Part shown: positions 44,226 to 55,683 of the stretch, piece after piece | Numbering within the stretch: the stretch's first letter is position 1 | Layout: each line of letters starts with the position of its first letter | Assembly (NCBI GenBank): GCA_949317995.1 | Contig: OX439039.1 | Location: 78,408,205-78,472,204 of the forward strand | Length of the DNA: 64,000 nucleotides | Direction: 5' to 3' | Origin: Acholoe squamosa | Lineage: Eukaryota > Annelida > Polychaeta > Phyllodocida > Polynoidae | Position numbers and translations under genes: made by a program | The notes under the pieces: generated by a model | Database searches by the model: none | The model's input: only the letters and a program-made list of their open reading frames with translations | Told to the model about the DNA's origin: nothing

Positions 44226-46052
44226 TTAGCTTGTTTCTCCCATACCACGGCCTCTATTTCAGCCCTGTCATGCACAGTAACGCCTATATGGGGTAATTCT
44301 CATGAGTGCTGACAAAAATCACCACCCGTCATCATCGATATGCATCTACATATTAACTAAGGGCACTAACATAATCAAGTTTAGAGCATGTCTTAGGAGG
44401 ACTTTTTTTTTTTTATATAGAATTCACATTTTTTATAATTACCCTCCTGATAAAATATCTATGATATTGATGAAACCCAGCTGGAAATACGCCCTAGACA
44501 TCAGTCTTTGGTTCAAAAGGTGCCGACTTTCATAGAAATGACCATTACCCATAATTTCTGTTGTAATGGCTACACAACAAACGTAATGGGTAGGTGAAAG
44601 GATGGCAGTGGTGATTTTAGGTGACCCTTTGACTAAAAGAAATGTGGCAGTGAACAGATGTACTAGCAGAGTCAGATGAGGTCTGTGGATATTTTCATTC
44701 TGGTTTTCTCTACATCAAACTTCATTTCAGGAAGACATTTCTCAAGATGGGGGTGGAGGGGGGTGTAAAAATTTACCCCTTTTTAGCAGAAAAGCCCGCG
44801 CACTACTACAGATCAAAGAGGGACATGAAAATTCTCTGCACCTCTGGTGCGAAGGGGGAGAGGCACATAAAATTCTGACTGATGTCAAGGGGGGGTGTAA
44901 ACAATTTCCCCGCGAAAACCCACCCCCCGCCTGTTGATAAATAATGACCACACCCTATGAGGTTAAATCTAGAGAAGTGGACCCTAAGGATAAGGGTAGG
45001 AACAGGAGCGGAATTCTAGAATCCGTCTATAAAAAGCTCGATGCAGCAAGTTGGGAACCTAAAACTTAGTTTTTCCTGAATTTTTGCTAAGAAATGCTGT
45101 AAATTAGCCACAAATTATCCGATTTACACAATATTTGCAGCAAATGAAAGATGAAACTCATTGCTTTCAGGCCAGGGTAGATGGTATTACATTAATATAG
45201 TGCACAGTTTACCACTGAAGTACAAATTATAAGTTTAAAAATCATTAGTTTAAAAAAATTGCTGTTTTTCAAGGTTTGGCCCTATATATTTTGTGAAAAA
45301 ATATTCTAATCATCAGTTTTTCATAGATAGTGCATAATACTGACCCATCAAGTTTATAAATGAGTATGTTCTTTCCCTACCTCTATGTTGGCTCATTACA
45401 CTATGGGAGACATGTGATTTTTGTTAGTTTGCAAAAACTGTGATTTTCAGCAAAATTTCTGCTTGGTTTTTGATGTGGGACCACATAGATCACCATAAAT
45501 GGACGCATGCTCACCCACTGGTACCAGAATTATCCATTTTTTGTTCTACTTGATCATCGTTAAAGGCATGTGAAATATCTAAGTGATACAATAATTGTGA
45601 GAAGAATTAGGCACATCTTATGATTCTAGTCTTTGGTGCCGACAACGCCTTTGTTGCTATTTACAGCGAAATAGCTCAATAGTGCATCATAATAGGCCTC
45701 ACATGCCTAATATGGGGTTCTAATAGCATTTCAATATGGTTTTCAATGAATCATCAGGTCAAAATAACAATTGATGAATTTAATAGAAACAAAAGGGTCT
45801 TGCACCATGGACCTGTTCACATTGTTCAGGCCTTCAGATATTCTTATCTTGAAAATGATGAAGACATTTACGAGCATGGTGCTTTTCCAGCCCGTACGGG
45901 ACCTACAGAGGGCATTTTGTCTAGTCTGACATGTGTTATGAGGGAATAATTCATAGCAAATGATTCTATTTTCTTATTTTGTTATGGTCTTTGAGATAGA
46001 ATCATACACAAGACTTGTCTTCTGCAGCATATGCAAAAATGTCCCTTGAATG
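44226..46052. other. No gene recognised
   Basis: It includes one MITE left end (CAGGAAGACATTTCTCAAGA near 44727) and two G-rich segments sharing GGGGTGTAAA near 44760 and 44890. A 67-codon frame (45746-45949) has an ordinary amino-acid mix but no recognisable motif, splice context or homolog that I can name. Confidence 0.4.
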
Positions 46053-46375
46053 AAGGCATTTTACATGTACAGCTGCCTCCAAAATTGGAAAACACTCAGG
46101 TTCCCAACTTGCTGCATAGACCCCTTCAAATCATATTGGGATCCCTCACTCTAATGCCATTACAGTGCTGCATCTACACTCTCAGCTGCAATTGTAAATG
46201 GGCTATAAATACCGCTGTAGTGCATACGGCAGGATCCACTTGGGGTCATCGATTTTATACCTATAGCAGGTACAACTGTATTCCAGAATAAGAAGTATTT
46301 TACTGTAAATCCCTTGTGGGTGGGGGGTTATGTTGTAGTTGTGCTCTCAGTTGTACTATGATGAGAAATGCCTTC
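46053..46375. mobile_element. GGAGGCATTTCT-family MITE, degenerate
   Basis: Left GAAGGCATTTTACATGTACA and the complement of the right end GAAGGCATTTCTCATCATAG form degenerate TIRs. Internal CCCTTCAAATCATATTGGGA and CTCACTCTAATGCCATTACA match 28.6 kb in reverse orientation. CAG follows the right end. Confidence 0.6.
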
Positions 46376-46764
46376 CAGGCTTATCTTAGCCTGGAAGGGA
46401 CTATGGATCTACAGTAGAAGGGTTATGGCCTTCCTGTGTACCGTCCACACTCCACTACAGCCTACAACTTCCTGAGGCACCTCTCTCAGCAGACCAGAAG
46501 AGCATGTCTTCCCCATCCAAGCACAATGAACCCATCACTATCATACCCGAGGCCTATATCTTACCCCCTCCCCCTGCTACAGCCAGGCAAAGCCTTATCT
46601 TCAATTTAATCATCCATACCTCATCTCTGCACTTGTCTTGTGTCATACACATTGGTACACACAAACTTGGTTAATTGAAAGACTGGAGACTGTTGTTGTA
46701 CATAGTGGAGGGTTTACATAAGAAGACTTTAAATTTTGGCCAATTTTCAGCCTGAAACTCTTAA
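46376..46764. other. No feature recognised
   Basis: Unique-looking sequence. Confidence 0.4.
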
Positions 46765-46919
46765 AGGGGGGCTGGCACGGCTAAGACATACCCGCTTTAG
46801 AAGTCACATGAACACCCATTGACCAATCCGGACGTCGCAAATTTTTCCCTGGGTGACGCGAGTTTATGTACAAACTTTGAAACGGTACCCATGATGAAAT
46901 TCGCCATGCTTGCCCCCCT
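46765..46919. mobile_element. 155-bp MITE with TTAA target site
   Basis: Ends AGGGGGGCTGGCACGGC and the complement of AGGGGGGCAAGCATGGC, each flanked by TTAA (46761-46764 and 46920-46923). TTAA duplication is characteristic of piggyBac and Kolobok transposases; which one cannot be told here. Confidence 0.8.
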
Positions 46920-46949
46920 TTAACTACAGACAACACGGAAGGAGCATAT

Positions 46950-47120
46950 GAACCCGCTGATATAAGTTTATGTGTGTCTTGAACATCATGTCTTTACATC
47001 TACTATTTTATTGCATCATGCCGACCCTATTGGGCTGATATACTCCTGGATTCACCAATGAAGTGCAGGTGAGCAGACCCGCTAGCACTTTATGATGACC
47101 AATGGCCATGGTGCATAAAG
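46950..47120. repeat. GCATCATGC-family repeat, copy 4
   Basis: TTGCATCATGCCGACCCTAT, CACCAATGAAGTGCAGGTGA and GATGACCAATGGCCATGGTG match copy 1 near 7.1 kb in reverse orientation. Confidence 0.55.
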
Positions 47121-47524
47121 AGTTAATGCTCACCCAGCACCCTTCCTCACGAGCGCCCTGCTACCATCAGTCTTTTCATGGCTAAGAATGTGTTTCCTGC
47201 AGTTTTGATAGTTACCATAAATTATAGTAAATACTGGTACATTCGTAATTTGATAGCTGCGGGATATTGATACATTTCATGGGCATCTATTTCGTATTGT
47301 GCACTGAAACTGAAAGAGAGTCTTCATCTTTGTGTGTATTGCCAGAACCCCTACCCTAACACTGTACCCATCCCTCTCCCATAGCGACGTTATGATTGGC
47401 TGACATCAACCCTTTCAGCTTTGGAATGGATATTGATATCCATTGTAAGGCTTCTACCCATAACATTAACGGCATTCCTTTTGGTGCCATTTCCCGCTCC
47501 CATTAAACCTTTAAGAACACGGGA
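47121..47524. other. No feature recognised
   Basis: Unique-looking sequence. Confidence 0.4.
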
Positions 47525-47720
47525 TGACACAAGGATCATATCTTTTATAACCATGGAGAACTGATGCAATCATCTCGCCAGTTCTCCATTTTAGCATCAT
47601 GCCGATCCTTCAGGATTGCATCGACCATATGAGGTCGACCTGATGCATGAATGCTGAAGTGACAGGCCACCAATGTTAGATGCATTCATGCATCATGTTG
47701 ACACAGGGCAAACTATCTTA
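47525..47720. repeat. GCATCATGC-family repeat, copy 5
   Basis: TTTTAGCATCATGCCGATCC, CCTGATGCATGAATGC and TTCATGCATCATGTTG are family words, with the partly palindromic CGACCATATGAGGTCG in between. Confidence 0.45.
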
Positions 47721-48427
47721 ATGCACTAGGTTGTTCTTAAAGAGATAAGCTTTCATATTTCATTCATCCTTGGGCAATTTGATACAATTTTCTGTAATGG
47801 CTTTTAAGAGAGAGTTGCTCCACAGAATGTTAAGGATATTGAATTTCCTAAGTAGATTGATATCTTGAGGAAAGAGGAAATATCTTCACATTCAAATGCA
47901 TAAAGATAGATGCCAAGAACAGTTGCACTGAAAACATACAATGGGCATGTGTGTTGGCCAACAGATTCAGGAACTATTCACGAGGGAGACTGAGGGAAAT
48001 TGGAATTGGAGTGTCACATAACACAATACAATTTTCATAAGATAGTGTGCAGATGATTCTCACAAATTTGACCATAATGTTTGCGTCACAGTACAATCTC
48101 ACCAGATTTCCATCATTTTATGACATTACCTGATAAAGAAATTATAGGTATTGTTTCTTGCTCTGTCTAGAGGTTGATCCTCATGTACTCATTACAAAAG
48201 CCAACAGCGTTTAGCCACACTCTATCACTTTAGATTCTTCTCAGATGCTGCCTCTAATACATTTAAAGGATCAATAGGAACGGACTTATGTTGCAAGTAT
48301 ATTCCCACGACATTTAGTCTCCCACCCTTCCCTTGCAGAAAGAGCAATAACTTCCATCCTTTGCAATTTTAGTGAGCCTTTATACTGCATAACAAACTGC
48401 CTTGACTCTTCCTTGGTTATATAATAG
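47721..48427. other. No feature recognised
   Basis: Unique-looking AT-rich sequence. Confidence 0.4.
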
Positions 48428-49634
48428 CCCAGGTAGCAAAGGTGGTGTGGCCCTACTGTGGCCCACACTTTATTTGGTGTGGCTTCTGATGTGGGCCGCA
48501 ATGGGCTAACTGATGGGCTGCTGACAGTTTCTGTCCTCAGTGAGGTGCGTGGGCCACACTGGGGTAACCAATATGGGCACAGATCAGTCTCAGGGTGGGT
48601 TTGGGTTCAACATGGTTTTTGGTGTGGCTGAAAGTGGGCTGCCCACTTTGATCACATGGCACCATCTGGTCTAAATTTATCATTTTGGGGTCAACATGGG
48701 TTTTTGGTGTGGCTAAAAGTGGGCTGACCACTTTGATCAGGTGGCGCCATCTGGGATAGATATTATAAAAAATCTATTTTTTTCTCATTTTCTAAAATTC
48801 TGAACCCTGGAAATGCTCTGCTAGCCTCCAGGTGCTAGCTCCTCCCCTTGGCCTCATTAGTTGGAGGGACACTAAAGATACTGTATTACTCTCTCCATCA
48901 TCATAATACAGTAGAACCATCAATTCAAACTTAGTTGCCCAAGGCATGTCAACCAGACCTAGTCAATAACATGCTGGCCTTCAAGTTCATAGTGCCTCCC
49001 AAAGGGTAGCATACTTCAATATAAAATGATTACCACAGGAATGGTGTAGTCACATTAAAAACTGCTGACATCACCTAACATTGCACATTTCAAATGTATT
49101 TTGCCAGTAGATCCAAACTCTGAGAAGATTTGTGTACTGTTATGATTTATAGGATTCATTAGCCTATTTCTGTTATATCATACTAAAGAAAATCAATACT
49201 GACATGGGGGGGGGGGAAAGCTGTACATCAGACATAGTGGGGTCATCTAGTGGCAAAGTTCAGAACTCCCAGCTCAGTATGCCTTGTGTGAACCCATCCT
49301 CAACCCTGTCTGGGGAATTATCTTTGGAACTGGTCTATGCCTGATTCGGGGTGCCCACCTTGAAACCAATCTGTGCCCAAAGTGTTTGCCCATTTTGAAG
49401 CTGCTCTGTGCCCAAATTAGTTAGCCTTATGTGGCCCACACAACTTACTGAGGACAAAAACTGTTGGGAGCCCAACAGTCTTAGTTCAGTTTGCCCTATT
49501 AGGGCAACTCAATGTGGCCCTGAGTGGAAACCCACCATTTGCCCAACCTAAAACCATGAATAGTGTTCTGCCCGCTTTGAACCAGCTTATCTGAGCTAAA
49601 ACTGAATTGGCCCTAAGTGGGCTTGCTACATGGG
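48428..49634. mobile_element. 1.2-kb TIR element rich in TGGGCC/GGCCCA
   Basis: The left end CCCAGGTAGCAAAGGTGG and the complement of the right end CCCATGTAGCAAGCCCAC are TIRs. Farther in, GTGCGTGGGCCACACTGGGG at 48545 has its complement-related partner near 49430 (GTGTGGGCCACATAAGG). The left arm also holds a ~100-bp direct repeat (ATGG(G)TTTTTGGTGTGGCT and GTGGGCTG.CCACTTTGATCA, twice). No transposase is seen. Confidence 0.75.
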
Positions 49635-49736
49635 AGGGCATGGTGTCCTTGGAGCAAGGTTGTAGATGATCTTGAGTGCTAGGATAGGATAAAGGGTAGG
49701 GGTTTTCCGCAAATCCCATTTGAATTTGAATGTCAT

Positions 49737-50094
49737 GAGGGTGTTGCTACTATAGTAACAGGAAGAGCTGGCTAAAAATGCCCTCGTTTCCAGTCCTTTC
49801 TTTTCATGTAGCTATAACTTGCCCCTTTTTTGCTCACAAGTGGTCATTCAAATATGGTGCTAAAAAAGGGGGTGTGAGTAGGTACCCAGTTTGGAGAAGT
49901 CAGTCAGTATAATATACTATAGAGTGTGTGACATGAGTAGGTACCTGATAGTGCAGCTCTCTCTATTTTAAACAAGGCAGGTGACTTTTCAGACTAATGT
50001 GGTGAGTGCAAGTTGAATGGTGAAGCAGAGCGTGACTTCTTTTGAAAAGAGGGTACCTACTGACAGCTCTTTTTGCCATAGGAGCAACATGCTC
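49737..50094. mobile_element. 358-bp MITE, GAGGGTGTTGCTACTATAG ends, copy 1
   Basis: Almost identical along its length to 60002-60360. TIRs are GAGGGTGTTGCTACTATAG and the complement of GAGCATGTTGCTCCTATGG. CAG follows the right end; ATG precedes the left. Confidence 0.85.
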
Positions 50095-50930
50095 CAGTAA
50101 TAGTACCATCCTGCACATAGCAGCTGGAGTTCATTAATTTTAAGTATCTTCCAGAAAGCTGTGGTCACTTGGTGGACTGAATTTATTTCTAATTTGAAAC
50201 CTGTTTCTTGGACAGACCCCATTCAAATATCTGTTGAATCTACCAGGCATCCTCATAAAACAGTGAACCACCATAATTTAATGTAGTGAAGCAGTGTAAG
50301 TTTCACAATGAAGCCCCAGATAGCAAGTTCTGTGCTTTAAGGAATTTTCAAAACGAAGAGTGCAGATGAAAGCGTTGTCCCAATAGGGAACAGCCGTTAA
50401 TATAAAGGCATTTTCTCCATACATCCTTAGGCTAAAAGAACGAGATACATTTCAGATTTCAGGAGTTCTAAACTTGTACATTATAATGTACACGTTTGTG
50501 AAATATAATCGACACAAAAACAATGGTTAACCACTATGCCAATTCTATTGCCTATATAGGTTTATAGGGTGATAAGCTCCAGTAGGCCAGTTCTCAACAA
50601 TGCTAATCAGCATTAGGCCTACTGATAAATGCCCTCCAGGTTCATATTCAACATAATCTAACGATATATTCCTAATCAAAACCCCTCAAAGCCTTATATT
50701 TGTTTTTGGTGGGGAAAAAATTGATTTGCAAAAATATCCCTTTTGTTTGTATTTCTAAATGACATAAGATGAATAGAATTTATTGCTGCATCTCACTTTT
50801 TCAGGCCTCATTTAAGAGTGCTCAAAGGAATCTACCCTTGGACCTCAAAGGGTTAAGGCCCAGGGCCTCTTACCCTCTCCATCACTCAACCTCTCAATGA
50901 TGATTTCGTGCAGGAAGCGGCAAAAATGGC
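50095..50930. other. No gene; one short palindrome
   Basis: CCAGTAGGCC and GGCCTACTG around 50580-50620 form a short inverted repeat next to AAATGCCCTCCAG, perhaps a remnant CWGGAGG MITE. Confidence 0.4.
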
Positions 50931-50934
50931 CGAA

Positions 50935-51120
50935 TATTGTTATCAGTGTACATGAGCGGCCGTGCCGCGCGCGGATTGCGCCAAAGACGGTTTTAGGACC
51001 GGCGGCCATGACGGCTATGGCGGCGTGAGGTATGAGGTCACAAGGACCATTCCTCCCGTGCCTAACGACCCTAACTCCACCCTGGCGGCATGCTCCGACG
51101 CCCCCGGGGCCAAGGAGGAG
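50935..51120. other. CpG-rich patch
   Basis: In contrast to the AT-rich surroundings this stretch is GC- and CpG-rich (GAGCGGCCGTGCCGCGCGCG, then GGCGGCCATGACGGCTATGG). A 77-codon plus-strand frame (50962-51195) spans it. AAGGAGGAGGTAGGGG at 51112 could be read as a splice donor, but I recognise no protein. A small CpG island or promoter-proximal exon is possible; so is a repeat. Confidence 0.35.
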
Positions 51121-51480
51121 GTAGGGGTGGGGGGATGGAGACTGAGCCCCTCCAAGAGGAATGCCAGAAACAGAAAAAGCCCAGACAGTAAATGAAATCT
51201 ATTGGGAAAGAGATACACGTGAAGGGGAGGGAGTGAGAGGGCCAGTGGGTGGAGGAGATGTTCTCCGAGGGAATGGATTTCAGGGGATGACTTTAGAAAG
51301 GCAGTGAGGAAGGACAGCTCTAGGAGAAAAAGAAGAATGAAAGAAGGAATGAGAGGGAGAGAGAAGGGCAGAAGAAAAATGAGAGAGAAGCAAGAAGAGA
51401 TCAAGATAGATGGTGTTTAGAGCAAGTGAATGAGAGGGGAGATGGAAAAGTAGGCAGAGAGGTGAGGGAGGAAGAGCTCA
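51121..51480. repeat. Polypurine tract
   Basis: The plus strand is almost entirely A and G for ~350 bp (GAGAGGGAGA, AGAAGAATGAAAGAAGG and similar). The 129-codon minus-strand frame rich in Leu, Phe and Ser is a composition artefact. Confidence 0.85.
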
Positions 51481-52240
51481 CACTGTTCTTTGATGGGTTG
51501 ACGAAGCTTCCTGATGTTTCTCTCTCCTCGGTGTACTTCAAGGTAGTATCAACTAATTTACTGATCGATATTACATGAGAATGATGAGGCTTAGAAGATC
51601 AATTTAAAATGACTGACTGATTACAAATCGGCAGTTGAAAACGATGTAGTTACATTTCATAACATATAATCCCTGTCCTATCAATAAGAGAGCATCATTG
51701 AGGACCTTAGAGAAACTAAATTAGTGGAGAGGATACATGTCTATAGCTGGAATTTAAGTAGAGGCCTTTGCATTTGATAGCTTGGGAATTAGGGGGTCTC
51801 AGTCATAAAATTGCAGGGCGGGTAGAGATACAGAATTTCAGGACCTCGTGCCTATCTGTGTAAAAGCTACATGCGCTCATTGTAAAAAAATGCAGACGTC
51901 AGAGAAGTCTCAATAATAGTCCCCAAAAGAGACTGGAGGCCTGTATCTAGCTCATAACATCGATATTTCCCCTAAAATATTGTTGTTATTTCTGCTGAAG
52001 TTGATGCCTTATTCCCTGTCCTTAAGTCGTCATTCCAAATATACTCCTTTTCCCTATTTCAAGAAATATTGAAGTAACACTCTGGACTTGAGTTAAAGGA
52101 GAGGTCAGAATATCCTAAACTGCAGTTATCAGAGACTTTACCCCGTCTTTTTCTACTAAAATTGCTAGGATTTTGTAGAGTTTTGGTATTTTTGCTCTTT
52201 AATATCGGACAATGTTGCAGCATGAGAGAATGGAAGAGTA
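51481..52240. other. No feature recognised
   Basis: Unique-looking sequence. Confidence 0.4.
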
Positions 52241-52440
52241 CATGGAGTGGTTTGGAGGCAGAGCGTGGTGCTTTTGGGTAGGAGTAGGCAGAAAGGGTAG
52301 GAGGAGGAGGGTGGATGGGGGAGGCTAATAGGATGGGGTGGTATTGTTGTGTGCCAAGACACTGGAATAAGGAGATGAGAGCAGATAATGGTGGTAGGGT
52401 GGATGGGTGGGTGGGAAGGGGGTGGTGGAGCTAAAGGACT
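52241..52440. repeat. Purine-rich GGA/GGT low-complexity sequence
   Basis: Irregular GGAGGAGG and GGTGGGTGG runs. Minus-strand Pro/Ser-rich frames result from this. Confidence 0.7.
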
Positions 52441-53130
52441 GAAGGCCGCCCTTGCTGGCTCAGAACTAGATGGTTTTGGAAGGGGTATTGTTTCTTTCAT
52501 GTCGTCATATGACTTGGCACAGTATACTATGTTCCTTTTGATAATGCTTATGTATCAAGGGTTAACTTAGATCCTTGCTTGAGGAATTAACTTAATTGTA
52601 TACATTAGAAAACGTACAATTTACAACTCATATGACTAAACAGGCAGAATCTGAATAGAACTATTTATGAATAAGCTTGTTCTTTTAATTTTTGAGAGAA
52701 CAAAACTATCCAGTAGAAAGCTACTGTCCTTTTGAAGGCCATTGCAAGGGGGACAACATTATTGAAACTAGTCCTGTTCAAGGACTCTGATGTGCACATC
52801 TCTTTATTTTGTCCCTCAAACAATAGATTCAGTTAGTGTTTCCCCTGTTTATCCCTGGTGTTGAACTGTCACTCTTGGTCGATTCTCTATGCATAAAGAT
52901 ATGAATGGTCCTGACATCCCCGAACCTCCCTCATAAATGTCTCCTTCTTCCCCCCCCTTCTTCCCTCACGACTCATCCATCATCAGGTTGTATGGCATTC
53001 ACCCATTCTTATCTACTGTAAGCTATATCAATAAGGTGAAATAAAGTGGATAAGAAATCTTCATTCCTGTATTCTTTGTAAGTTTAGAATAGCTGGTATT
53101 TGACTGGTAGAATGCATAACTTTGATCGAA
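52441..53130. other. No feature recognised
   Basis: Unique-looking sequence with an 8-base C-run near 52951. Confidence 0.4.
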
Positions 53131-53468
53131 ATTGATTAATGAGCCACCAATGTTGGTTCAGGGTAATACAACATTTTCCTGTTATTTTTCCTTGTATTGG
53201 GATCGTTATAAAAAGAAATACAGTACCCTGACGACTAATTGTGATTTGTGCCAAGCGTCATTACTCTTTCATACTATGCCTGTTATTGTTTTCTTTATAC
53301 TTACTGTGCCGACTCTACTGATCATTGGTGAATATGTATTGGTTGCCGCCCAAAGCCAGTCTATATATTATAGGGATTTATTTCCTAGACCGAAAAGCGA
53401 CCAACTTTGCTACGTTGTTAGCTGTATACACTTAAGTAATAAATAAAACTTCTTCAAAAAAAATTCTA
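53131..53468 (+). other. Unidentified 104-codon frame ending at a poly(A)-like tail
   Basis: The frame 53132-53446 has a hydrophobic stretch (residues about 49-72, MPVIVFFILTVPTLLIIGEY) that could span a membrane, but I recognise no family. AATAAATAAAA follows within 5 bases of the stop and then an eight-A run (53457-53464). This looks like the 3' end of a retroposed transcript or of a retroelement. Chance cannot be excluded. Confidence 0.25.
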
Positions 53469-54074
53469 ATGGTTACACTTTACCAGTTTTTCATATTATT
53501 CTTTATCGTTATTTTCAAAACCGAGGGTTATTTCAATATTTTGCTCAAAGCAATAGTGAATTGGTGGATTAAATTCAAATTCAAAATCAGTTTCTTGGAC
53601 AGATGTCATTGAAACATGTTACCTTCCTTTGTCAATCCTCGACATACCTGCCCTGTCCAATTTTCTCTGAAGAGAGGGAAACTAGAATCAACATTTTATG
53701 ATAACCTCCACTAAACATTAGAAATGACAGGAAAACAAACATAGGGTAACTGAAAAGCCATGTTAAACTGTTTAAAATAGTACATACTACAACCTGAAAG
53801 GAACAGAGGGTCAGGTTAAACTCAGTAATAAAGACAACCTCAAAGCAAACGCATACATTATTCAGATGTCAGTGTGTCTTGTCGTAATTCATAACAAGTG
53901 CTTTCCTCATCACCCCAACCCCGCCCCTTAACCTCAGTTGTTTTAGGAGGAAGATCGACCCTTTTTTATGGAGGTTTTTTCACTTACACTATGCTTTCTT
54001 TATCACGGCAAATCAACAATACTGCATCAATGCATAATAATGCATGGCATAATGTACAAATGCAGCATAATATT
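53469..54074. other. No feature recognised
   Basis: Unique-looking AT-rich sequence. Confidence 0.4.
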
Positions 54075-54296
54075 CCCAGCAAATTGTCGTGAGTCCTCGT
54101 CAACCTGTGTGAAGTGGCTCCCACATGTCGTTAGATGGAACACGACGTCGTTATAGCACAAGATCACCAGAAATAGCAATTGCTATGCCACGTGAGTCTA
54201 ACACACAGTGACGAAAGATGACGGAATGAGTTATCACTCAAAAAGGAGTCACCATTGATGACCAATCATGGCGACAGATGACGACAATTTGCTGGG
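54075..54296 (+). mobile_element. CCCAGCAAATTG MITE, copy 2
   Basis: 222 bp, same orientation as copy 1. TIRs are CCCAGCAAATTGTCGTGA and the complement of CCCAGCAAATTGTCGTCA. TT flanks both ends. Confidence 0.92.
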
Positions 54297-55591
54297 TTAT
54301 GTCTATAGGCCACCCTCGGATGCAGTAGTGCTTCATAATGAGAGAACAGTCAGCAAACTTTCTGACCCTTCCACACAATTCCACTCTCCCCCTCAAATGT
54401 GGATAGAAAATGACATCCAGTGGTCCACTCTCTGCATCTAGCATGATACAGTATTGATACATCGTCATATGAAGCCCAGAAAAGACTCTTAAAATATCAT
54501 GCTAAACTCAAAGGACTAGACAACCCAGACTTGGAAGTAACAAAACAAAGCAGACAGACAAGGGAGTAAAGCCATAGTGGGGACACTGATTGCTGGGCAG
54601 AGAAGGCTGGCAGTTGTGTGCAGCTTGGCAGGAACACGACTGGGAGGAAAATGAAACAGGCAAAACAAAGTGGTCTGAGGCTGACCTGGGCAGGCCATCA
54701 CTTGAGTGGAATATGGGGAAATGAGATTAGAGATGGTTTCTAAGTCTCCCTCTGCTCTCCTCTAGAGTTCATTTGGGTTTTGGCTAGGTTGGTTGCTCTA
54801 GAAGTGCCTCTGCATGTCCTGAGAATAAGCCAAGTACATTACAGCTTTGGATAGTTCTAGGCCAATCTATAAGAGACAACCTTCTATGTGATATAGAGTA
54901 GATTTATGTCACAGTTGAAAATCTTAAGTACTAGCCATAAAGTGAAATGTGGTGTTTTCCCATCAGAGTTGATTGGCCATCAGCTTTAGAGGTTTAGCCA
55001 TAATAAGAACATAATTTCATTTAGCCTGGTAGTGTTTTGTGGTAATACATCCCCATTCCCCATTTCCACGGAAGGTTGAATCAATGTTGGCAACTATTTG
55101 AATACATTAGCTTTACCAATATCCAAAATTGTCTGTGTCCACAAGGAAATGACTTTGTACCAGTTTAAAGAAGTTACCCAATAAACCATAATAATCTGCA
55201 TATCGAATGGCATAAGTTGCTGATATAATTATATTCATTAGATTAATCTGCTTTGCATTTTCTGCTGACAGACATTGCAAGCCTTATTTTTCCTATTAAA
55301 CAGTGCCCATATATATCCCGGCAGACTAACTGGTATGTGAGGATCATCCTCATACTGTATTTACACCATCTCATCCCTTCCATGACTTCATTCATTGGTA
55401 AATGGAGCATTTAACTACCAGCTCGGGGTACAGAGGAGCTGCTCGGCTCAGTGCTCATTGGATAAAGCTTACGTTACGGCCATAAGTAAAGCGCTTTATG
55501 ACATACTCTGTACAGGCTGTGCCAAAGCTGTATTGGTCAAAGCTATAGGGCTTAATAACTGTATCCTGGACGGATTGAGGGTGTGATGGTC
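54297..55591. other. No gene recognised
   Basis: Unique-looking sequence; frames up to 76 codons without motifs. Confidence 0.4.
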
Positions 55592-55635
55592 GATAGATAG
55601 AGAGGGAGGGAGAGAGATAGAGATAGGGAGAGAGA

Positions 55636-55681
<46 letters not shown>
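55592..55681. repeat. (GA)n microsatellite
   Basis: GATAGATAG and GAGGGA variants pass into a pure (AG)n run of about 40 bp ending at 55681. Confidence 0.95.

Positions 55682-55683
<2 letters not shown>

Noticed and set aside
51015..51404. 129-codon minus-strand frame
   Set aside because: Leu/Ser/Phe-rich product of a polypurine tract; no motif.
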